Below, piece by piece: positions 1-9,248 of a stretch of DNA of 64,000 nucleotides. The stretch spans positions 1-64,000 of the forward strand of contig KZ478061.1 of NCBI GenBank assembly GCA_002837195.1, written 5' to 3'. This stretch comes from Enterobacterales bacterium CwR94 (lineage in GTDB: Bacteria > Pseudomonadota > Gammaproteobacteria > Enterobacterales > Enterobacteriaceae). The notes under the pieces are model-generated. The model was not told the DNA's origin and ran no database searches. It saw only the letters and a list, made by a program, of their open reading frames with translations. Numbering within the stretch: position 1 is the stretch's first letter; each line of letters starts with the position of its first letter. Made by a program: the position numbers and the translations under genes.

Positions 1-778
1 GGCCTATTAGAGAAAATATTTCTTCTGCAAGTTTGCAGGTGGTATTTTTATAAGCTTGATAAGCACACCATGCTATTGCCCCTGCAAATAACTGCGAGAC
101 ACAATAGCCAATTACCAATAAGATAAAATAACTTCTTACAAATAACACATCGTTGCTAAAAAAATGCACTGTAGAAAATGCAAACAATATAATAAAAATC
201 AATAAAAACATAAGCTTAATTCTAAGCCAGAGTTTAGCGCGCCGCCCCCAGGCACATCCTGGACATACTGAAATAATGCGCTCACTGGGCAATGTAATTG
301 CATACACCTCATAATGATCTTCCTGCCAGTCAGCAATTATCTCCACTTCGTCCCCGACTTTTAAGCGCGTAAGCCCTACCCAGCCGCGAAACGGTTTACC
401 ATTAATCATCCCCTGCACATATTCTGCCAGGCTCTTGGCATCATCATCGGAAACCAGGGCACCTGCAGTTGCTGAATTACCAACCAGCGTCAACATTGCG
501 GCACCCCTCACCCGTTGGCTCTCTGTGAGCTGAGGTTGTTGAAAGGTGCGGTAACGGTCGGCATCAAAGCACTCTTCATAACTTTCGCTGGAAAATGCCT
601 CCAGCACACCGCTGATTTTTTCCAGTGGGCCATAGGGCGGCAATACCGGACGCGGCGGCAGTTCACGGTCCCACTCACTGCCATTATTACGGGCAATCTC
701 CTGGGCGGTACGCAATGCCTGTAGATCTTCTGCCTGGGTGAAACGACTCCCGCTTCTAATGGGTTTCCTTATTGTCAT
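1..778 (-). CDS. T6SS-linked two-TM membrane protein, tandem copy 4 (C-terminus off window)
   Basis: The reading frame is open from an ATG at 778 to the left edge, so the 3' part lies outside the window. The product begins MTIRKPIRSG and carries the block shared by all four copies (ELPPRPVLPPYGPLEKISGV, then RGWVGLTRLK and DWQEDHYEVYAI) followed by the start of a membrane hairpin. Its first ~40 residues match the copy at 2816-3751, not the two copies between them. It is the last visible gene of the series after the VasX-like gene. I recognise no characterised family. Position and membrane topology suggest an immunity or accessory protein of the T6SS effector, which is inference. The start has AAGGA six bases upstream. 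Confidence 0.8.
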   Translation of the reverse strand, partial: MTIRKPIRSGSRFTQAEDLQALRTAQEIARNNGSEWDRELPPRPVLPPYGPLEKISGVLEAFSSESYEECFDADRYRTFQQPQLTESQRVRGAAMLTLVGNSATAGALVSDDDAKSLAEYVQGMINGKPFRGWVGLTRLKVGDEVEIIADWQEDHYEVYAITLPSERIISVCPGCAWGRRAKLWLRIKLMFLLIFIILFAFSTVHFFSNDVLFVRSYFILLVIGYCVSQLFAGAIAWCAYQAYKNTTCKLAEEIFSLIG

Positions 779-834
779 GTAATGTCCTTATCAACATTCC
801 CTAAAACATTGCTTTCCTTACCAAATCCATACAA

Positions 835-1770
835 TTAGTAGTAGAACCAATATTCCATGCTATACACAAATTTATTAGAGGGATATTTCTCACCTGTCTT
901 ATCCGCAGGATTTCTCCATTCACCTTTTTTCTTTAACTTTCGTTCATGTATATTTGTTACTTTGTTTAAACTGACACTTTTAGGCGATGGAAGGCCTATA
1001 AGAGAAAATATTTCCTCTGCAAGTTTACAGGTGGTATTTTTATAGGCCTGATAGGCAAACCATGCTATTGCTCCTGCAAATAACTGCGAGACACAATAGC
1101 CCATTGCCAATAAGATAAAATAGTTTTCGTCAAAAAAACCATCATCACCAAGAAAATATGCTATGGAGAATGTAAGAAGCATTAAGAAAATAAATGCAAA
1201 CATATATTTAATTCTAAGCCAAATTTTAGCGTACCGACCCCAAACACATCTCGGACACACTGATATAATTCTTTCACTCGGTAATATGATGGCATAAACC
1301 TCATAATGATCTTCCTGCCAGTCAGCAATTATCTCCACTTCGTCCCCGGCTTTTAAGCGCGTAAGCCCCACCCAGCCGCGAAACGGTTTACCATTAATTA
1401 CCCCCTGCACATACTCTGCCAGGCTCTTGTCATCATCATCAGAAGCAAAAGCACCAGCAGTCGCAGAATTGCCCACCAGCGTCATCATCGCGGCTCCCCC
1501 CACCCGTTGGCTCTCTGTGAGCTGGGGTTGTTGAAAGGTGCGGTAGCGGTCGGCATCAAAGCACTCTTCATAACTTTCGCTGGAAAATGCCTCCAGCACA
1601 CCGCTGATTTTTTCCAGTGGGCCATAGGGCGGCAATACCGGACGCGGCGGCAGTTCACGACTCCACTCACTGCCGTTATTACGGGCAATCTCCAGGGCAG
1701 TACGTAATGCCTGCAAATTTTCAGGATTTTTAAAACGCCTGCTGACAATGCTAGGTATTCGGATTGTCAT
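835..1770 (-). CDS. T6SS-linked two-TM membrane protein, tandem copy 3
   Basis: This is a 311-residue protein. It has a soluble N-terminal half of about 185 residues with a CPRC motif near residue 172. Two hydrophobic segments (about 188-206 and 217-240) follow, then a basic tail ending in EYWFYY. Residues 33-185 are almost the same as in the sister copies, while the first 25 residues and the membrane hairpin differ. It is separated from the neighbouring copies by 56-bp spacers that are themselves related. The family is unknown to me. An inner-membrane immunity or chaperone role for the upstream VasX-like effector is the working idea; a second effector series is the alternative. Confidence 0.85.
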   Translation of the reverse strand: MTIRIPSIVSRRFKNPENLQALRTALEIARNNGSEWSRELPPRPVLPPYGPLEKISGVLEAFSSESYEECFDADRYRTFQQPQLTESQRVGGAAMMTLVGNSATAGAFASDDDDKSLAEYVQGVINGKPFRGWVGLTRLKAGDEVEIIADWQEDHYEVYAIILPSERIISVCPRCVWGRYAKIWLRIKYMFAFIFLMLLTFSIAYFLGDDGFFDENYFILLAMGYCVSQLFAGAIAWFAYQAYKNTTCKLAEEIFSLIGLPSPKSVSLNKVTNIHERKLKKKGEWRNPADKTGEKYPSNKFVYSMEYWFYY

Positions 1771-1826
1771 GTAATTTCCTTATCAACATTCCCTAAATCA
1801 TTGCATTCCTTACCAAATCTATTTAC

Positions 1827-2759
1827 TTAGTAGTAAAACCAGTACTCCGTATCATACATAAGTTTATCAGAGGGATATTTCTCACCTGTTTTATCATCAG
1901 GGTTTATCCATTCGCCTTTTTTCTTTAATTCTCGTTCTCGCCGTCGAGTTATCTTATTAAGGCTGACATTTTTAGGTGATGGAATCCCCATAAGAGTAAA
2001 TATTTCCTCTGCAAGTTTACAGGTTGTATTTTTGTAAGCTTGATAAGCACACCAAGCTATTGCCCCCGAAATCGACTGCGCTATACAGTAGCCCATAATC
2101 ATCAAATAAAAGTAGTCTTCATCAAAGACTCTGTTGCTATAAAAATACACAGATGAAAATGCGAATAAAATAAGAAAAATCAATATAAACATATATTTAA
2201 CCCTAAGCCAGAGTTTGGCTCGCCGCCCCCAGGCACATCTTGGACACACTGAAATAATGCGCTCTTGGGGGAGTGCTATGGCATACACCTCATAATGATC
2301 TTCCTGCCAGTCAGCAATTATCTCCACTTCGTCCCCGGCTTTTAAGCGCGTAAGCCCCACCCAGCCGCGAAACGGTTTGCCATTAATTATCCCCTGTACA
2401 TACTCTGCTGGATCCTTCTGATCTTCATCAGAAACCAGAGCACCTGCAATCGCTGAATTGCCAACCAGCGTCAACATCGCGCCCCCACCTACCCGTTGGC
2501 TCTCTGTGAGCTGAGGTTGATGAAAGGTGCGGTAACGATCGGCATCAAAGCACTCTTTATAGCTTTCGCTGGAAAATGCCTCCAGTACGCCGCTGATTTT
2601 TTCCAGCGGGCCATAGGGCGGCAGTACCGGACGCGGCGGCAATTCACGATCCCACTCACTGCCGTTATTCCGGGCTATCTCCTGCCTGGTACGTAGCGCC
2701 TGTAAATTTTCCGCATTTGTAAAACGCCCGCAGACGACAATCGGTTCTCTTACTGTCAT
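1827..2759 (-). CDS. T6SS-linked two-TM membrane protein, tandem copy 2
   Basis: The product is 310 residues, one fewer than the copies on either side. The acidic stretch after residue 105 reads SDEDQKDPAEY here and SDDDDKSLAEY in the neighbours. The conserved soluble half, CPRC motif, two-TM hairpin and C-terminal EYWFYY are all present. The N-terminus (MTVREPIVVC) is the most divergent of the set. A shared AAGGA ribosome site precedes the ATG. It belongs to the same minus-strand series that begins with the VasX-like gene. Function is unknown; immunity by membrane-inserted paralogues is inference. Confidence 0.85.
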   Translation of the reverse strand: MTVREPIVVCGRFTNAENLQALRTRQEIARNNGSEWDRELPPRPVLPPYGPLEKISGVLEAFSSESYKECFDADRYRTFHQPQLTESQRVGGGAMLTLVGNSAIAGALVSDEDQKDPAEYVQGIINGKPFRGWVGLTRLKAGDEVEIIADWQEDHYEVYAIALPQERIISVCPRCAWGRRAKLWLRVKYMFILIFLILFAFSSVYFYSNRVFDEDYFYLMIMGYCIAQSISGAIAWCAYQAYKNTTCKLAEEIFTLMGIPSPKNVSLNKITRRRERELKKKGEWINPDDKTGEKYPSDKLMYDTEYWFYY

Positions 2760-2815
2760 GTGATTTCCTTATCAAAACGCCCTAATCTATTCTATTCACC
2801 GCTATGTCCATATAA

Positions 2816-3751
2816 TTAATAGTAGAACCAATATTCCGCATTATACATAAATTTATTAGAGGGATATTTCTCACCTGTTTTATCCGCAGGATTCTTCCAC
2901 TTACCCTCTTTCTTTAACGCGCGTTCTCGTTGTCGAGTCAGCTTATTAAGATTGATATTTTTAGTTAATGAAAGACCTATCAGAGAAAATATTTCCTCTG
3001 CAAGTTTACATGTTGTTTCTTTATATGCCTTATAGGCAAACCATGCTATCGCCCCAGAAACTGACTGTGCAAAAAGGTACATCACTGTTAATAAAAAAAA
3101 ATAAGTTTTGTTAAAATCACCATCATTAAATTGATAGTTAGCTAGTGTCAAAATAGTTAGCATAATTAAGATCAGTATAAACATGTATTTAACTCTAAGC
3201 CACAGTTTAGCACGCCGCCCCCAGGCACATCTTGGACACACTGAAATAATTCGCTCTCTGGGGAGTGCTATGGCATACACCTCATAATGATCTTCCTGCC
3301 AGTCAGCAATTAACTCCACTTCGTCTCCAGCTTTTAAGCGCGTGAGTCCCACCCAGCCGCGAAACGGTTTACCATTAATTATCCCCTGCACATACTCTGC
3401 CAGGCTCTTGTCATCATCATCAGAAGCAAAGGCACCCGCAGTCGCTGAATTACCGACCAGCGTCATCATCGCGGCTCCCCCCACCCTTTGGCTCTCTGTG
3501 AGCTGAGGTTGTTGAAAGGTTCGGTAACGGTCGGCATCAAAGCACTCTTCATAACTTTCGCTGGAAAATGCCTCCAGCACACCGCTGATTTTTTCCAGTG
3601 GGCCATAGGGCGGTAATACCGGGCGCGGCGGCAGTTCACGATCCCACTCACTGCCATTATTACGGGCAATCTCCTGGGCGGTACGCAATGCCTGTAGATC
3701 TTCTGCTTGGGTGAAACGACTCCCGCTTCTAATGGGTTTCCTTATTGTCAT
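2816..3751 (-). CDS. T6SS-linked two-TM membrane protein, tandem copy 1 (next to effector)
   Basis: This 311-residue protein is the first copy after the VasX-like gene. Its ATG (3751-3749) overlaps the effector stop TGA (3750-3748) as ATGA, which suggests translational coupling. The soluble half spans about residues 1-185, with CPRC near 172. The hairpin is at about 188-206 and 217-240 and the protein ends in EYWFYY. The coupling resembles an effector-immunity pair such as VasX-TsiV2 of Vibrio cholerae, where immunity is also an inner-membrane protein. I do not see clear sequence similarity to TsiV2, so that role is inferred from position and topology. Confidence 0.87.
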   Translation of the reverse strand: MTIRKPIRSGSRFTQAEDLQALRTAQEIARNNGSEWDRELPPRPVLPPYGPLEKISGVLEAFSSESYEECFDADRYRTFQQPQLTESQRVGGAAMMTLVGNSATAGAFASDDDDKSLAEYVQGIINGKPFRGWVGLTRLKAGDEVELIADWQEDHYEVYAIALPRERIISVCPRCAWGRRAKLWLRVKYMFILILIMLTILTLANYQFNDGDFNKTYFFLLTVMYLFAQSVSGAIAWFAYKAYKETTCKLAEEIFSLIGLSLTKNINLNKLTRQRERALKKEGKWKNPADKTGEKYPSNKFMYNAEYWFYY

Positions 3752-6525
3752 GTAATGTCCTTAACTGCCTGTTCAAGTAATTCTTGCTGTTTACGCCAGC
3801 TTTTTCCCGCCGGGGATAACCCAAAAACGCAATTATTGCACCATATCTGCAAATCATCATCCTGTACGATAGCAATCACTCCCTGCAGTAATAATATTCC
3901 CACCTGAAATTGCCAGCTAATCATTATCGTCAATACACGAACGCCAAAAAACTTTTTCGTCAAAAAAAACCTTATTCCATTACTAATTTTTTCGGTTGAT
4001 TCATATTTAAATAGTTTTAATAAATCACCTGAGTATTTAATAAATGAGATAACGTCAGTTCCCCCTCTGAGGGCATTCAACGTAGACATCCCATTATGTC
4101 CTTTCTCACCCTCTGTAAATGCAGAATCTAAACTCAAAAACATCGACAATCCCGACGCAGCCATCCCCGCTTTTGCGCCCAGGATTTTCAGTGCCCCCGC
4201 AGCTCGCTGGCTGTTAATCACACCCTGCTCCATGGCGGGGGCGATCATTGTCATTGTCTGCGTTGCGACCATCAGGCCGCTGGCCAATACGCTGGTCAGC
4301 GGTTTTCTGTCTTCACGGCACTCATTGATTAACCAGACCAGCTCAATGGCGTTAAACACCAGCAGCATGGCGCCGATGCGCGCCTCGCGCATTTTCCCCC
4401 GTCCTTCCTCTGTCTCCAGATAGTTGCTAAGGTTCTTTCGCATCGACTGCCGCCGCGCCAGCACCTCTGCTTCCGGGCTCATAAACTCATTGCTGCGCCG
4501 GAACGCCTCCAGCAGCAGTGCCCGTGTGGCCGGCGATTCATGCAGATTGGCCGTCAGCGTCCTTTCTACCCATTCCATAGGAATGCCCGCGCGGATCATA
4601 AAAATCAGCCGAAAGGAGGTGGTGGTCATCGATTCACCCACCGCAGTCAGGCGCGACATTTTTGTTATCCGGTCGCCCAGGGTAATCGTGACCGCATCAG
4701 CGCGCGACAGCCGCTGCTCCAGGCCGTGGGTATTATTATTCCAGTGCGACTGGTTTTTATTCGCCTCCGCGAGGCCATAATACTCCAGCGTCTTGTTCAT
4801 CACGCCCGCCGTCGCCATCAGACGTGCCACCACGGGGTCTGCATTGGCAGGGGTGATCATTTCTTCAGGCTCTGCCTTTACCATCGCCAACAGTGGCTCC
4901 AGCTCCGCTAACATCAGCGGATTGTTGGCGGCTATGTGACGCCAGGCCAGATTGTGCCGATTACAGGTGCTGAACTCACCCAGCCAGCTATCAAGCAGCG
5001 TAGCCCCCCCTTCACACCGCTCAATACCGGTGATAGCCGCCGTTACTGCCGACTGATAAAACAAGCCTGCCCGCTTGCTAGTACAGTGTAAATCATCCAA
5101 CGTAATGGACAGTTGCGGCGCGCTTAACCAGTTAAGCAGGCTGCGCGTGCGTATGGCAAACAGATCGTCACTTTCGCGTTTTAGCTTTTCATAGCAGGCT
5201 TTGAAATTATCAATACGCGGCAGACTAAGACGTTTTTCATAGTGCTTCCAGGCGGTCACTTCACTGTCGCGTCGCGACTGCGGACGGCGTGCTTCCTCTG
5301 CTGCGACCTCTGCTTTAATCTGTTCGACACGACGGCGATGCGACGCCAGTTGCCGGGGGTTGCTGAATATAATCCCTTGTATGTGCACCAGTTCCACGTG
5401 CTTGCCGCGCCAGGAAGCCAGCAAGGCATTGTCCTGGCGCACCTGCGCCAGCACATCCGGATGGTCAGCATAACGTTGTTCTGCTGCGGCCATGCGGGCA
5501 CTGAGCGTATCCTCACTGAGAAAAGGCTCTCCCGAGCGCCCCCGGACATCAAGATAGCGTTCAATTCGGGCCTCATCCCGCTTGCCGATCACTTCGCGCA
5601 ACCCATCCAGGCTGCTGAGCGTTTGTAACTCCAGGTCTCGCTCTTGTTCAAATTCGGCACGCCGCCCGAGCGCATCCTGGCACCAGCCGTTAAGTTCATG
5701 TGTGATACCTATTGCATCCCACAGTGGCAGCAGTACAGGCGCGTCTTCGCCACTGCGGGCCTGCATCTGTAATGCCGTCAGTTGTGCACGGCATTCACGT
5801 CCGCGCGACCAGGCATACAACGTGGTACAGTCGTTTAGCATCCCTGCGTTGTATTCCCATCCATCAGTCTCTCCCTTGGGTTCCACCTTCAAAGCCGGCG
5901 CAGTACTAAAAGGCGTTGACTGCTGCTGATACGGGCCGGGTAGACGCCCTGTGTGTGGCCCTTGCTGATAATCCAGCACGCTTTCCAGCGCATCGGTCGT
6001 CGCAATGGTACCCGGACTGGTGCGCTGACTTGTTAACCAGCTCTGAGGACTGAAACGGAGCATTCGCGCATCACGTGCTTTGGCATCATCACGGTAACGA
6101 TCCAGGGTTTCGGTTTCCCACGGATACTGACTGAACGCCAGCCAAATATTGCCACACGTTTGTGGAGACGCTATCGTCAGGAAGGCTACATTGATTGGAT
6201 TATGATGCGCGGCGGAGCACTGCGGCTTCTGAACAGACAGGGGTCTGGCTGCCGAAAACTGGCGCCACAATGAGCCATCCTCCGCGACGCTGTAGCACTC
6301 CCAGTAGCGTTCACCACAAGCTCCTTTCTCATAGAAAATATACATATAACCCTGACGCAATACGCGCAGCGCGTATTTTTCATCGTTTTCAAGCGCTACC
6401 GCCGTGGTGTTTCCGTCTTGCGCCCACGCGGGCAGTGTTGCATCCAGATACCCGGGAATAACCGCATAGCGGACAGGCATTATTGCCAGCCCTTTTGCAT
6501 CACATAAGCCGTCACAGGCCATCAT
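3748..6525 (-). CDS. VasX-like T6SS effector candidate with C-terminal membrane segments
   Basis: The N-terminus has features I associate with the VasX N-terminal region: a LAIMPVRYAVIPGYLD segment, then YALRVLRQGYMYIFYE and a W-E-C-Y pattern. A long charged, partly helical middle follows. The last ~210 residues hold several hydrophobic stretches (IGAMLLVFNAIELVWLI, ASGLMVATQTMTMI, VLTIMISWQFQVGILLLQG). This architecture fits a pore-forming or membrane-disrupting effector delivered on the VgrG/PAAR tip encoded just upstream. I chose the ATG at 6525 (925 residues) because AAGGA lies four bases before it. The longer frame from 6567 would overlap the PAAR gene by 29 bp. Family assignment is by pattern only. 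Confidence 0.75.
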   Translation of the reverse strand: MMACDGLCDAKGLAIMPVRYAVIPGYLDATLPAWAQDGNTTAVALENDEKYALRVLRQGYMYIFYEKGACGERYWECYSVAEDGSLWRQFSAARPLSVQKPQCSAAHHNPINVAFLTIASPQTCGNIWLAFSQYPWETETLDRYRDDAKARDARMLRFSPQSWLTSQRTSPGTIATTDALESVLDYQQGPHTGRLPGPYQQQSTPFSTAPALKVEPKGETDGWEYNAGMLNDCTTLYAWSRGRECRAQLTALQMQARSGEDAPVLLPLWDAIGITHELNGWCQDALGRRAEFEQERDLELQTLSSLDGLREVIGKRDEARIERYLDVRGRSGEPFLSEDTLSARMAAAEQRYADHPDVLAQVRQDNALLASWRGKHVELVHIQGIIFSNPRQLASHRRRVEQIKAEVAAEEARRPQSRRDSEVTAWKHYEKRLSLPRIDNFKACYEKLKRESDDLFAIRTRSLLNWLSAPQLSITLDDLHCTSKRAGLFYQSAVTAAITGIERCEGGATLLDSWLGEFSTCNRHNLAWRHIAANNPLMLAELEPLLAMVKAEPEEMITPANADPVVARLMATAGVMNKTLEYYGLAEANKNQSHWNNNTHGLEQRLSRADAVTITLGDRITKMSRLTAVGESMTTTSFRLIFMIRAGIPMEWVERTLTANLHESPATRALLLEAFRRSNEFMSPEAEVLARRQSMRKNLSNYLETEEGRGKMREARIGAMLLVFNAIELVWLINECREDRKPLTSVLASGLMVATQTMTMIAPAMEQGVINSQRAAGALKILGAKAGMAASGLSMFLSLDSAFTEGEKGHNGMSTLNALRGGTDVISFIKYSGDLLKLFKYESTEKISNGIRFFLTKKFFGVRVLTIMISWQFQVGILLLQGVIAIVQDDDLQIWCNNCVFGLSPAGKSWRKQQELLEQAVKDIT

Positions 6526-6538
6526 CAATTCCTTTTGC

Positions 6539-6805
6539 TTAACCGGTGAAAATGTTGCCGCTGGCATACACTTTGTGATCGCTGCATTGGCAGTTTACGC
6601 GATCTTGATCCTGAACTAAGAGGGTATTGCCACTGAGCAGATAACGCGCAGTGCCAATCAGAGGAAAAAGCCCCTTACACGCTGAACAACTCGCCATGTC
6701 ACCATCCTGCACTACGCGTTTTTCATTGGAATAGAAATTCGCGGTGGCCGTCATTACCTTGCCATTACTGGTGCTATCACCCAGCAAAGCCACTTTCTTT
6801 GCCAT
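6539..6805 (-). CDS. PAAR-domain T6SS tip protein
   Basis: This 88-residue protein starts AKKVALLGDSTSNGKV, contains Cys pairs CSAC and CQC, and ends with a YASGNIFTG strand. These are typical of the small PAAR/DUF4150 proteins that cap the VgrG spike. It lies 21 bp after vgrG and 13 bp before the VasX-like gene, so it probably helps to load that effector. The start has AGGAGA upstream. It is a stand-alone PAAR with no toxin extension. Confidence 0.88.
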   Translation of the reverse strand: MAKKVALLGDSTSNGKVMTATANFYSNEKRVVQDGDMASCSACKGLFPLIGTARYLLSGNTLLVQDQDRVNCQCSDHKVYASGNIFTG

Positions 6806-6826
6806 AATGATTCTCCTAATCTTCTG

Positions 6827-9205
6827 TCATCCCAGCTTTAGCACAGCACTCTGCTCAAGCGCTGCTGCTATCACTCCCGGCTTACAGCCTGGCGACAATG
6901 CCAGTGCCGTTTTCAGTTGCTCCGCCGACTGCTGCTGAATGGCAATGCATTTTACCGTGACGTTTTTAGCCGTTCCCATTTCAATACCCGCTTCGCTCAG
7001 GCGAATAAAAGATCCTCCACAGCTAAGCAGAATGGCTTTCCTGGCCGATAACACGACATCATCATGTGAACTTGCAATGGAAAGTTGCTGTTTTGCAAAC
7101 AGATTTAAAGCATCTGATTGCGCCTGAATATCAACCTTTCCCTCTGACGCAAACATCTTAATGCCCATGCGATGGGCAAACAGGCTCAGTACCTCTCCCA
7201 CCGCAAGACTAAATCGCTTAGCAATGCTGAATTCGGCGTTTTTACCGGTGGTGGCAATTAAATTTTCACCTGCGGAGAGCTGCAGACTGGCTGGCGTCAC
7301 TTGTGCGATACCTGCCGGGGCAGACATTAATAACGCCTGCGCTTTTAAATCCTCTAACGCCTCTTTCATTAACGTGGTTTGCGCCGCAATATCTGCCAGC
7401 TCTGCACTGGCGGCCTCTGCGGCATGGCGCAATCCCGCTGCGGTTTGTTGTGCCGCCTCCAGTGTTTGCAAAGCCGCCTGCATTTCTCTTTGCAGGCCTT
7501 GTGCTTTTGGCTGACCATCGGCACTAATAAACAGCCCTTTCTCTGCGCGTATCGCCCCCCAACTGTCGGTTCTTAGCTCAAAACCTTCGCCGCGTTTCTG
7601 CTTTTCACTGTCGACCAGATGCCCAAGATTAAGCTGGCTTTTGCCGCCGTACTCGGTGCTGAGTTTGATATGCTCCTGGCCTGCGGTGTCATCGAGGCGC
7701 AGCTTATTGTTTTTAGGCGTGCGCAGTACGTTGCGCTTGTAGTTGCGAATGGTGACGTGATCGCCGTGGGCCGAATCATGCAGCACACCCGCAATATAGG
7801 GGCGATCCGGGTTGCCCTGCTCAAAGGCAATCGCCACTTCGGTGCCCGCCAGCAGCGGCAAATGCAGGCCGTAGGTATCGCCGGCGTAAGGACGTGCCTG
7901 GCGCACCCACAGGCTTTCAAATCCGGTTTCCCAGTCGCTACGATCAAACAGCATATTGACGCGATAACGGCCATCGCGATCGATGTGGCCGTAGCTGTCG
8001 TTGACGGTGGTGCTGGTCACCCGCGCCGGTAGCGTTCCGGCCATTACGGGGCGCGCAATCAGCGCAGGTCGGTAGCTGTAGCGCCCCTGCGCCGGGATAG
8101 CGGTAAACTGCGTTTCCATACTGCTGTCACGCGCCGCTTTACAGGTCAGCGCGGTAATCACCACGCCGTTGCGAAACGTTTCCGAAACCGCAGCGCCGCC
8201 GCTGACATTGACCACTGAACCGGCCATCAAACTGGCGCAGCTTGATACGGCAGTGAGCAACGTTTGTTGGTTGAGATAGCGCTCATGGCGCAGGCGAGCG
8301 TAGAACGCCCCGCTTTCGATAACGGGACTGGCGCTCCAGGCTTCTCCCGCGCTCAAGTAGTTATCCGCCCAATGGTAGGCCTCACCGTAGGTAGTGATAT
8401 CGCCACCGGTGATATCGGCCTGGGCATTCATATCTGCGGTGGCATCGCGGTAGTTGTAGTCACGCGTGCTGACCGTTTTTTCCACCACGCTGTGGCGGCT
8501 GACCAGTTCCCAGACGGATTCCACCCCGTTATCGTGCAACCCGGAAGGCGGTACCGCTGGCAGGGTAACTTCTGAAACGTAGCCTTGTGGGCCGTCATAG
8601 AACTCAACAACGTCAATATTGAGACGCAGATCGGTCGTGAAGCGAAACCAGATCCCCACTTCTGCCAACAGGCGCGAGACAAATTGCAGATCGTCTTCGT
8701 TGTATTGCATCACCTGTTCGCGACGCGGGTATTCATGATTCAGCGAGAAAAGGAAATCCTGACCGCGCATGCCGTGGCGATCGCGCAGAATAGACTCGAC
8801 AATTTGCGGCACCGACATGTCCTGCCAGATAGCGTTTTGTCGATTACGCGCCAGCAAGGCCAGTCGCGGTTGCAGCATAATGGCATAACGCGTTTCGTCT
8901 ACTGAGGTGCCGAGTACGTCAAACCCCGTCACCACACCCTGCACCACACGCAGCGGTTCCGATGCAGGCTGATAGGTCTGGCTCTCTGCTGCGGGTTGTA
9001 AGGTCAGTGAAGCCCCTTTCAGTAGCATCGCTTCACGGGCCAGATCGTGATTAGCACTGGTAAAGGTAATCCTCCACGTAAAAGGCTTACTCAGGGCTTC
9101 ATTGCCAGTGAAATTGAGTACATCCAACACAGCAGCACAGTCATGTACCGCCAGCAGATGGTGGCTGTGGTTGAAAAATGTTGGTGCAGGATTACCGGTC
9201 ATCAT
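6827..9205 (-). CDS. vgrG: T6SS spike protein VgrG (TssI)
   Basis: The product is a 792-residue VgrG. The N-terminal part corresponds to the phage gpD-like domain (residues ~30-340, including RDYNYRDA). An OB-fold segment follows (~400-480, ending in FEQGNPDRPYIAGVLHDSAH). Then comes a DUF2345-like beta-helix region (~500-750) with an Ala/Gln-rich coiled stretch near 580-630. No enzymatic C-terminal extension is visible, so it is a structural carrier rather than an 'evolved' VgrG. It trimerises to puncture target cells and carries the PAAR tip encoded 21 bp downstream. The start is ATG 9205 with AAGGAC upstream; a second ATG follows directly. Confidence 0.95.
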   Translation of the reverse strand: MMTGNPAPTFFNHSHHLLAVHDCAAVLDVLNFTGNEALSKPFTWRITFTSANHDLAREAMLLKGASLTLQPAAESQTYQPASEPLRVVQGVVTGFDVLGTSVDETRYAIMLQPRLALLARNRQNAIWQDMSVPQIVESILRDRHGMRGQDFLFSLNHEYPRREQVMQYNEDDLQFVSRLLAEVGIWFRFTTDLRLNIDVVEFYDGPQGYVSEVTLPAVPPSGLHDNGVESVWELVSRHSVVEKTVSTRDYNYRDATADMNAQADITGGDITTYGEAYHWADNYLSAGEAWSASPVIESGAFYARLRHERYLNQQTLLTAVSSCASLMAGSVVNVSGGAAVSETFRNGVVITALTCKAARDSSMETQFTAIPAQGRYSYRPALIARPVMAGTLPARVTSTTVNDSYGHIDRDGRYRVNMLFDRSDWETGFESLWVRQARPYAGDTYGLHLPLLAGTEVAIAFEQGNPDRPYIAGVLHDSAHGDHVTIRNYKRNVLRTPKNNKLRLDDTAGQEHIKLSTEYGGKSQLNLGHLVDSEKQKRGEGFELRTDSWGAIRAEKGLFISADGQPKAQGLQREMQAALQTLEAAQQTAAGLRHAAEAASAELADIAAQTTLMKEALEDLKAQALLMSAPAGIAQVTPASLQLSAGENLIATTGKNAEFSIAKRFSLAVGEVLSLFAHRMGIKMFASEGKVDIQAQSDALNLFAKQQLSIASSHDDVVLSARKAILLSCGGSFIRLSEAGIEMGTAKNVTVKCIAIQQQSAEQLKTALALSPGCKPGVIAAALEQSAVLKLG

Positions 9206-9248
9206 AACGTCCTTATTGAGTGCGTGAGGTTTTCTTAACGTTGTTGCT

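Larger units (their letters stand above)
1..3751 (-). repeat. Four-unit tandem gene array, ~0.99 kb period
   Basis: Gene starts fall at 778, 1770, 2759 and 3751, giving periods of 992, 989 and 992 bp. Each unit is one gene plus a 56-bp spacer. The start context AAGGA-N6-ATGAC recurs before every copy. It equals the last codons of the VasX-like gene, so the original duplication probably included the effector's extreme 3' end. Similarity is high over the first ~560 bp of each gene and falls in the membrane-hairpin segment. Confidence 0.85.

Noticed and set aside
1-3751. CRISPR or short-repeat array
   Set aside because: The repetition is of whole ~1-kb genes, not short repeats with unique spacers.
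4232-4911. Plus-strand open frames within the VasX-like gene
   Set aside because: They are antisense shadows of a long coding frame with clear protein features, and lack ribosome sites.
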